The notes under the pieces: generated by a model
What the model saw: only the letters and a program-made list of their open reading frames with translations
Told to the model about the DNA's origin: nothing
Database searches by the model: none
Program-made: the position numbers and the translations under genes
Shown here: positions 7,916 through 12,962 of the stretch, one piece after another
Numbering within the stretch: position 1 is the stretch's first letter
How the letters are laid out: each line of letters opens with the position of its first letter
Origin: an uncultured Victivallales bacterium
Lineage (GTDB): Bacteria > Verrucomicrobiota > Lentisphaeria > Oligosphaerales > JAFGRS01
DNA: 32,288 nt
Direction of reading: 5' to 3'
Assembly (NCBI GenBank): GCA_903837355.1
Contig: CAILUI010000002.1
Span: 1-32,288 of the forward strand

Positions 7916-8970
7916 GGCAGACTCGCTGTACTTTCCGTGGGCCGACCCAGTTGCCCGCAGGCAGCCATGATGCTGCGGCCGCGCGGCGTGCGGCAACGTA
8001 CCGGCAGTTTCTCTTCCTGCAGCCAGGCGACGAAGCGCTCGATCTCGGCCGGCTCCGGGGCCCGGGTCAGAGGCTGCGAACCGGGGTTGTAGGGGATCAG
8101 GTTCACCATGACTCGCCCCAGAGGTGCGCAGAACGCCGCCAGGCGCGCCGCGTCGGCACGACTGTCGTTGATGCCGGGCAGCAGGCACCAGTGGACCCCC
8201 AGGGCGAAGTTGCGGCGCTTCGGGTAGGCCACCAGCGCCGCCTGCAATTCGGCCAGCGGCGTACGGCGGTTGATTGGCATCAGACGGCTGCGCGTCGCGT
8301 CGTCGGTCGCGTTCAGGCTGACCGCGAGGTTCAGGCGCCGCCAACCCAGGGCCGCCAGACGCGCGATGCCGGCCGCGTGCCCGGCCGTGCAGACGGTGAG
8401 CCGTTCGCGGGCCAGGTCCAGCCCGCGCGTGTCGGTGAGCACGTGCAGCGCGGCGATCAGCGCGTCCGCATTGTCCAGCGGTTCACCCATACCCATGAAC
8501 ACCAGGTTGCGCGGCTGCCAGCCCAGGCGCCGCGCGGCGACGACCTGGCCGACGATCTCAGCCGTAGTCAACTGGCGGACCAGGCCCTGACGCCCGGTCT
8601 CGCAGAAGGCACAGCCCAGGCGGCAGCCGACCTGGCTCGACAGGCACAACGTGCAGGTCTCGGCACCCTCTGGACCCGAGCGCATCGGGATGCGCACCAT
8701 CTCGATCTCCAGCCCGTCGCTCAGCCGCACACTGCACTTGACCGTCGTCCCGGCCGCCGTGGTCTCCTCGACCTGACGCAGCGGCTCGGGAACGGCATCG
8801 TCGAACACCGTGCGCCAGAGCGTCGGCAGCTCCGCCGGAAGGCGCAGCCCGCGCCAGGCCTCGCGGTACACCCACAGGGCCCGCTCGCGACCGCCAGGCA
8901 GGCCGGCGGCCGCCGTCGCGAAGGCCGTGGCGGTCAGACCGAAAACGTTCTGTTGAGGAGCTGTGTTCAT
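7912..8970 (-). CDS. rlmN: RlmN/Cfr-family radical SAM rRNA methyltransferase
   Basis: A 352-residue member of the family that methylates an adenine in 23S rRNA (RlmN also tRNA) using two SAM molecules and a [4Fe-4S] cluster. The cluster motif C116-x3-C120-x2-C123 follows S-S-Q-V-G; C109, seven residues before, and C338 in A-A-C-G-Q-L match the two catalytic cysteines of RlmN, so all five key cysteines are kept. M-G-M-G-E-P-L-D-N at 159-167 is the SAM-binding loop. The sequence is C-E-T-G where many RlmN proteins have C-S/A-T-G. The start at 8970 keeps the normal N-terminal domain; the longer open frame crosses the promoter region. No ribosome binding site precedes it and a -10-like TATATT at 8981-8986 would give a leader of only about 4 nt. 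It shares an ATGA with the GH95 gene and is divergent from the GntR-ABC operon. Confidence 0.88.
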   Translation of the reverse strand: MNTAPQQNVFGLTATAFATAAAGLPGGRERALWVYREAWRGLRLPAELPTLWRTVFDDAVPEPLRQVEETTAAGTTVKCSVRLSDGLEIEMVRIPMRSGPEGAETCTLCLSSQVGCRLGCAFCETGRQGLVRQLTTAEIVGQVVAARRLGWQPRNLVFMGMGEPLDNADALIAALHVLTDTRGLDLARERLTVCTAGHAAGIARLAALGWRRLNLAVSLNATDDATRSRLMPINRRTPLAELQAALVAYPKRRNFALGVHWCLLPGINDSRADAARLAAFCAPLGRVMVNLIPYNPGSQPLTRAPEPAEIERFVAWLQEEKLPVRCRTPRGRSIMAACGQLGRPTESTASLP

Positions 8971-8980
8971 CCCGGCAGCG

Positions 8981-8986
8981 AATATA
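8981..8986 (-). promoter_or_regulatory. Possible -10 box of the RlmN-like gene
   Basis: TATATT on the - strand stands out in GC-rich surroundings, with a predicted start of transcription near 8974, about 4 nt before the ATG at 8970. No good -35 match is seen 16-18 nt upstream. Confidence 0.35.
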
Positions 8987-8994
8987 GCGCCGTG

Positions 8995-9034
8995 GATCCG
9001 TCTGATCTGACGGATCGGACCGATCTGACGGATC
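8995..9034. repeat. Degenerate 9-bp repeats and inverted repeat
   Basis: GATCCGTC (8995-9002) and GACGGATC (9009-9016) form a perfect 8-bp inverted repeat with a 6-nt loop. GATCTGACGGATC occurs at 9004-9016 and again at 9022-9034, 18 bp apart, so the segment is a run of 9-bp units ending in GATC. It lies between the RlmN-like start and the GntR promoter. Confidence 0.7.
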
Positions 9035-9049
9035 TTGCGGTCAGCCCCC

Positions 9050-9078
9050 TTGACAGCCGCGGTGTATTTGTGTATTAT
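9050..9078 (+). promoter_or_regulatory. Sigma-70-type promoter of the GntR-ABC operon
   Basis: TTGACA at 9050-9055 and TATTAT at 9073-9078 are separated by exactly 17 bp. Transcription would begin near 9085. This is the best consensus promoter in the window and lies in an AT-rich patch. Confidence 0.8.
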
Positions 9079-9097
9079 TGTAGTGATACACAAATAC
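9064..9097. promoter_or_regulatory. Operator: perfect 12-bp inverted repeat
   Basis: GTATTTGTGTAT (9064-9075) is matched exactly by ATACACAAATAC (9086-9097) across a 10-nt spacer. The left arm covers the spacer and part of the -10 box and the right arm starts at the predicted transcription start, so a bound repressor would block initiation. The GTGTAT...ATACAC core resembles YtrA-subfamily GntR operators, and the adjacent gene is of that type; autoregulation is the simplest reading. Confidence 0.75.
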
Positions 9098-9119
9098 AGC
9101 CATGCGGGGGACCGCGGCC

Positions 9120-9518
9120 ATGACCTTGCCAGCCGAGCGACTCCTACGGGTGTTCCCCTCCTCGGGGGTGCCGATCTACCGTCAGTTGATGGACCAGGTG
9201 CGGGTGTTGCTGATGGGCGGCCAGATTCGGCCGGGGGATCTGCTGCCGTCGGTGCGCGCCGTGGCAACGACGCTGGCGGTCAACCCGATGACGGTGTCCA
9301 AGGCCTACTCGGCGTTGGAGGCCGAGGGGGTGGTGGAGCGGGTCCGCGGCCTCGGCATGCGCCTCTGCCCGCAACGAACAGGCGTCTCGGCGCGCGACCG
9401 GCTCGACGAACTGCGTCCCCTGCTGGAGCAGGTGGCCGCCAAAGCGCATCATCTGGCCCTGCGCCGCGGGCAAGTGCTGCAGGCCCTCCACCCCTACCTC
9501 GAGACGCTGTCGGAGTAG
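9120..9518 (+). CDS. GntR-family (YtrA-type) transcriptional regulator
   Basis: A 132-residue protein with one winged helix-turn-helix domain and no large effector domain, the YtrA layout. S-G-V-P-I-Y-R-Q-L at 15-23 and I-R-P-G-D-x-L-P-S-V-R at 36-46 are typical, followed by the recognition helix N-P-M-T-V-S-K-A-Y at 55-63. After about residue 80 a short helical tail probably mediates dimerisation. Such repressors sit first in operons with an ABC transporter and repress their own operon until a cell-envelope or antibiotic stress relieves them; here the ATPase and permease follow directly. Start 9120 is preferred because a G5 run lies 9-14 nt upstream and because SGVPIYRQ then falls at the usual place; ATG 9102 in the same frame lacks any ribosome binding site. 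Confidence 0.85.
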   Translation: MTLPAERLLRVFPSSGVPIYRQLMDQVRVLLMGGQIRPGDLLPSVRAVATTLAVNPMTVSKAYSALEAEGVVERVRGLGMRLCPQRTGVSARDRLDELRPLLEQVAAKAHHLALRRGQVLQALHPYLETLSE

Positions 9519-9551
9519 TCCGGCCGAACGCGACTGCATGGAGAGATACCC

Positions 9552-10457
9552 ATGAACCCCACCGCGAGTCCCGTGGACGTACGTCACCTGGCCAAGAGTT
9601 TCGGCACGCGACCGGCGCTGACTGACGTCAGCCTGGTCCTGGCCCCGGGGACGGTGACCGGACTGCTGGGCCGCAATGGCGCCGGCAAGACGACCTTGAT
9701 CAAGTGCCTGCTCGGCCTGCTGCGACCCACGGCGGGCAGCAGCAGCATCCTGGGCGAGACCTCCAGCGACCTCTCGCCGGCCGTCAAGGCCCGGGTGGGC
9801 TACGTGCCCCAGGAGCCGGTCATCTACCCGTGGATGCGCGTCCGCCAGGGCATCGCCTACCAAGGCGCCTTCTACGAGCGCTGGGACCACGCCCTGGCCA
9901 ACGAACTGCTCAAGACCTTCGCTCTCGACGAGCGCCAACGCATCGGCGCGCTCAGCGTCGGACAGCTCCAGAAGCTCGCCATCCTGCTGGCCCTCGCCCC
10001 CCGCCCCGATGTCCTGCTGCTCGATGAGCCCGTGGCGGCGCTGGACCCCGAAGGCCGGCGCGACTTCCTGCGCCTGCTGGTCGACCTGGTGGCGGACGGC
10101 ACGCGGACGGTGTTGCTCTCCACCCATATCACCACGGACGTCGAGCGCGTCTGCAGCCACGTCGCCATCCTCAAGGAAGGCAAGCTGCTGCAGATGACCG
10201 ACCTGGACGAGTTGCGGGCCTCGGTCAAGGAACTGCGGCTGACGGCAACCCGCCCCCTGCCGCCGGCGCTCCCGGGGGTGCCGGGTGTCCTACGCTACCA
10301 GGCGACCGACTCCAGTGCCGTGCTCACGGTCCAGGGCGATATCCCCGCCATTGCGGCGCGCTTGCGCCGCGAACTGACAGCCGAGGTGACCGTGGTCGAC
10401 CTGAGCCTTGAAGACGTCTTCCTTGAACTGCACAGCGGCACCAAGGAGTCCCCATGA
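9552..10457 (+). CDS. ABC transporter ATP-binding protein
   Basis: The 301-residue ATPase powers the membrane protein encoded next. Walker A is G40-R-N-G-A-G-K-T47, the Q-loop glutamine is Q87 in V-P-Q-E-P, Walker B is V-L-L-L-D-E-P at 154-160 and the switch histidine is H192 in L-S-T-H. The signature motif is L-S-V-G-Q (134-138) in place of L-S-G-G-Q, a mild deviation shared with many drug/YtrB-like ATPases. The roughly 90 residues after the ATPase core match the C-terminal extension of CcmA-type exporters. GGAGAG at 9540-9545 is the ribosome binding site; the gene follows the regulator by 33 nt and its stop overlaps the permease start as ATGA (10454-10457). Confidence 0.92.
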   Translation: MNPTASPVDVRHLAKSFGTRPALTDVSLVLAPGTVTGLLGRNGAGKTTLIKCLLGLLRPTAGSSSILGETSSDLSPAVKARVGYVPQEPVIYPWMRVRQGIAYQGAFYERWDHALANELLKTFALDERQRIGALSVGQLQKLAILLALAPRPDVLLLDEPVAALDPEGRRDFLRLLVDLVADGTRTVLLSTHITTDVERVCSHVAILKEGKLLQMTDLDELRASVKELRLTATRPLPPALPGVPGVLRYQATDSSAVLTVQGDIPAIAARLRRELTAEVTVVDLSLEDVFLELHSGTKESP

Positions 10458-11824
10458 AACACCTCTGGACCGTCCTGCGTTCGTACTTCGCGCGCTGGCA
10501 GTTCTGGCTGGTGCTGCTGTTCTGGCTGATGCAGGTTGGCGCTTTCGCCGCCACCGGCCTGCGCTCCCATGGCGGCAGACGTGACCTCTGGCCCATGCTC
10601 CTGATGGCGGTGGGCTACTCCGGCGCGGCCGTCGCCTTCCAGGTGAAGGAACAACTCGGCGCCTACCGGGCGGCACTCGTCCCGGGTTTCCGCACCCCAC
10701 ATCTGCTGGCTGGGCTCATCTGGCTGACCGTCATCGTACTGCCCTTTCCAGCCCTCGTGTTCGCGGGCGGCGGGAGTGCTCTGGGGATTCTTGGCGTGGC
10801 GCTGCCAATGGCCGGCCTGGCCTTTGCGGGCTGTTGCCGTGGTGGCTGGCGCGCCGGCGTCTTCGGCACCAGTTTCATCATCCTCTTTGTGCCGGGGGTG
10901 GCGACGGCCGTCGGCGCCTTGGCAGCGGGCCAGTACCCGTGGGCAGCCAGCGCGCTCTGCCTGGGGGCGCTCTGGTTCGTGGCGGACACCGTCCTTTTCC
11001 TGGCCACCATGGACGAGGAGACGCCCGGCTACGATGTGCAGTTCCGCGGCAATCTGCGCCAGCTCAGCGGCCCGCAGGCGCGGCGGAACATGCTCACCGC
11101 CATGCGCCGCCTGGACCGCGAGCACAGCCTCTGGCTGCGCCTCGTCGACGTGCAGATCCCCGACGTGATGCCCTTCGTCGGGAACTCGCGCTGGCAGCGC
11201 ATCGCCCACTGGCGTCGCGCCCATGCCAACTGGTGGATGCTGGTACTCACCCCGGCCATCATGTGGGGAGTGATGGTGGCGGTCCAGTATGGCATGGTGC
11301 ACGGTCGCCCCAACGAACTGAGCCTGGTCCTGCACGGCACCCTCTGGATCCTGGTCATGATGCCGTCGACCGTCGCCCTCAACGCCTGGCAGGTGCGCGG
11401 CGGCATGCTGGCGCGGGAGTTGACCTATCCTGTCCGGCGCCAGGACTTCGTCGTCGAGCAGGCCATCTCGATCCTCCTTTCCCAGTTCATGGCCTGGGGG
11501 GTGCTGGCAGGCATGATGGCCCTGACGCTGGCCTGCTTCCCCGGCGTTGCCCCGTGGGACGACCTCCTGGTCGCCGTCTGCATCAGCGGCCCCTGGCAAC
11601 TGCTCGCCTTCGCCCTGCTGGCACGCTTGGGGACACTGGGATCCGCCATCCCCATGATCGCGGCCCTGGTCCTGGCGACGGCCACCGGCACGGGCATCCT
11701 GATGGGCTGCATCTTCCTCAACAGCCCGCCCGTGACCGCCTTCGTGGCCACGGCCAGCGCCATCCTCGGCGGCGCCAGTCTCGTCCTCGCCTACCGCCAC
11801 TGGCTCCGCGTCGACATCGTCTGA
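10454..11824 (+). CDS. ABC transporter permease (ABC-2-like membrane protein)
   Basis: A 456-residue very hydrophobic protein, with about twelve predicted membrane segments in two groups: roughly residues 13-185 and 255-450, separated by a polar region (about 190-250) that carries arginine-rich stretches. There is no nucleotide-binding domain, so it must pair with the ATPase whose stop codon overlaps its start. The substrate is unknown; with a YtrA-type regulator in front, an export or envelope-stress role is likely. No family signature could be recognised beyond general ABC-2 character. It is the last gene of the operon; the palindromic repeat array begins 11 nt after its stop. Confidence 0.8.
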   Translation: MKHLWTVLRSYFARWQFWLVLLFWLMQVGAFAATGLRSHGGRRDLWPMLLMAVGYSGAAVAFQVKEQLGAYRAALVPGFRTPHLLAGLIWLTVIVLPFPALVFAGGGSALGILGVALPMAGLAFAGCCRGGWRAGVFGTSFIILFVPGVATAVGALAAGQYPWAASALCLGALWFVADTVLFLATMDEETPGYDVQFRGNLRQLSGPQARRNMLTAMRRLDREHSLWLRLVDVQIPDVMPFVGNSRWQRIAHWRRAHANWWMLVLTPAIMWGVMVAVQYGMVHGRPNELSLVLHGTLWILVMMPSTVALNAWQVRGGMLARELTYPVRRQDFVVEQAISILLSQFMAWGVLAGMMALTLACFPGVAPWDDLLVAVCISGPWQLLAFALLARLGTLGSAIPMIAALVLATATGTGILMGCIFLNSPPVTAFVATASAILGGASLVLAYRHWLRVDIV

Positions 11825-11834
11825 GACCGCACGC

Positions 11835-12103
11835 TTTCGCGAAAACCAGCCCCCTCCGTCGGCGCAGACGCTTTCGCGAAACCGCGATACCGCCTCTGGA
11901 CCGCTTTCGCGAAAACCGGGCAGGTCCCCGCGCGCTGGCGCCTTCGCGAAAACCGGGGCGTGGTGGCAGGGCCGCGCGCTTTCGCGAAAACCGGGGCGTG
12001 GTGGCAGGGCCGCGCGCTTTCGCGAAAACCGGGGCGTGGTGGCAGGGCTGCACGGTTTCGCGAAAACCGGGGCGTGGTGGCAGGGCTGCACGGTTTCGCG
12101 AAA
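11835..12103. repeat. 38-bp tandem array centred on the palindrome TTTCGCGAAA
   Basis: TTTCGCGAAA, a perfect 10-bp palindrome, occurs at 11835, 11872, 11905, 11980, 12018, 12056 and 12094, and once with one change (CTTCGCGAAA) at 11942. From 11942 on the spacing is exactly 38 bp, giving four full units (11942-11979, 11980-12017, 12018-12055, 12056-12093) and a partial fifth; the first three copies are degenerate and 33-37 bp apart. Units are nearly identical between the palindrome and their last 8 bases: the first two full units end CCGCGCGC and the next two CTGCACGG, which suggests pairwise duplication. There is no unique spacer between repeats, so it is not a CRISPR. Confidence 0.92.
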
Positions 12104-12233
12104 GCGGTGCGGCGATGGAACGCGGGCCTACACCTGGTCGGGCGCGCAGACCCGCGGAGCAGTGCGGGCCGCGTACGGTTTCGGCGCGCAATGCCTCAGT
12201 GAAGTCCGCAGCCGCCGGCTTTGCGGGCAGGCT

Positions 12234-12344
12234 TTGGAGGGCGAACCTCCCCAGCCTGCGTGCAGGCGGTGAGCCGTCCCTCGTCTCCGGCCTCTGGCCG
12301 GTGGCTCAGCGGCGCGTGCGCGCCCGGGGAGCTTCGCCCTCCAA
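12234..12344. repeat. Long fold-back element with 17-bp inverted ends
   Basis: TTGGAGGGCGAACCTCC at 12234-12250 pairs with GGAGCTTCGCCCTCCAA at 12328-12344 with one mismatch. Inside are further pairs: GAGCC with GGCTC, and the perfect hairpin CCGGCC-TCT-GGCCGG. The whole 111 bp can fold as one long interrupted hairpin. It resembles extragenic palindromic or MITE-like elements; no flanking target duplication was found. Confidence 0.75.
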
Positions 12345-12465
12345 GGGGGCCGAGCAGACTGCACTGCGGTGCGGCTGCGGCGCGCGGTTGGGCCGCGCAA
12401 TCGGGCACGAGTGGGGCTAGAGTACGCCGAACACAACGATGCGTGGACCGGAGTGGGCGGGGCCG

Positions 12466-12861
12466 ATGACGACTGTTGATATCACCAACCTGCGCAGTGT
12501 GCGTGAAGCGCTGGGCAAGAGCCAGCATGACCTGGCAGGGTTGCTCGGGGTGTCGTTGCGCGCCGTGCAGAGCTACGAACAGGGCTGGCGGCACACGCCC
12601 CTGGACGTGCAGAAACTGGCGCTGCTTCTGCTCTACCTACAGCGGCGGAATGGCGATCAGCCGCGGCCGCCCTGCTGGGTCACCCGCGGCTGTGACCCCA
12701 AGGCCCGTGACGCCTGTAGCTCCCATGAGTTTGGCGGCGGCCATTTCTGCTGGTTGTTCAGCAGTGCAACGCAGCGCTGCAAGGCCACCCCCGAAGGCAC
12801 GGACAGCAGCCTCTCGACCTGCGTCCGCTGTCCAGTCATGAACGACTGGCTGACGGCGTGA
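12466..12861 (+). CDS. XRE helix-turn-helix protein fused to a two-CW domain
   Basis: The 131-residue protein has an XRE-type HTH at about 10-45 (V-R-E-A-L-G-K-S-Q-x-x-L-A-x-L-L-G-V-S-L-R-A-V with S-Y-E-Q-G-W) and then a Cys/Trp-rich module: C70-W71, C76, C84, C95-W96, C105, C119 and C122. Two CW pairs with a terminal C-x2-C agree with the small 'two-CW' domain, probably a metal-binding or redox module. The combination suggests a DNA-binding sensor, but ligand and target are unknown. Start 12466 is preferred since MTTVDITNLRSVREALG matches the usual beginning of this family; an ATG at 12439 in the same frame adds only nine residues. It lies downstream of the palindromic array and upstream of the GH32 gene. 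Confidence 0.8.
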   Translation: MTTVDITNLRSVREALGKSQHDLAGLLGVSLRAVQSYEQGWRHTPLDVQKLALLLLYLQRRNGDQPRPPCWVTRGCDPKARDACSSHEFGGGHFCWLFSSATQRCKATPEGTDSSLSTCVRCPVMNDWLTA

Positions 12862-12962
12862 CGGCAGACGCTCCGCAGCGCGTTTCCGCCGCCGCCGGCT
12901 TGATTCCCGCGCGCGTTCCACAAGCGAGATGGCCCCGCGATGGCCGACCATGGAGACTTATC

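Larger units (their letters stand above)
11825..12465. other. Gene-free stretch holding two repeat elements
   Basis: The 641 bp between the permease and the XRE-CW gene contain the 38-bp tandem array (11835-12103) and the fold-back element (12234-12344). Open frames exist on both strands but they run through the repeats, whose 38-bp period is not a multiple of three, so successive units are read in different frames; none looks like a protein. Confidence 0.75.

Noticed and set aside
10295..12091. A 598-aa - strand gene opposite the permease
   Set aside because: It is GC-bias shadow coding; its N-terminus is the repeat array, and the + strand ATPase and permease have clear motifs and ribosome binding sites.
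11835..12103. A CRISPR array
   Set aside because: The 38-bp units are directly tandem with no unique spacers, and no cas gene is present.
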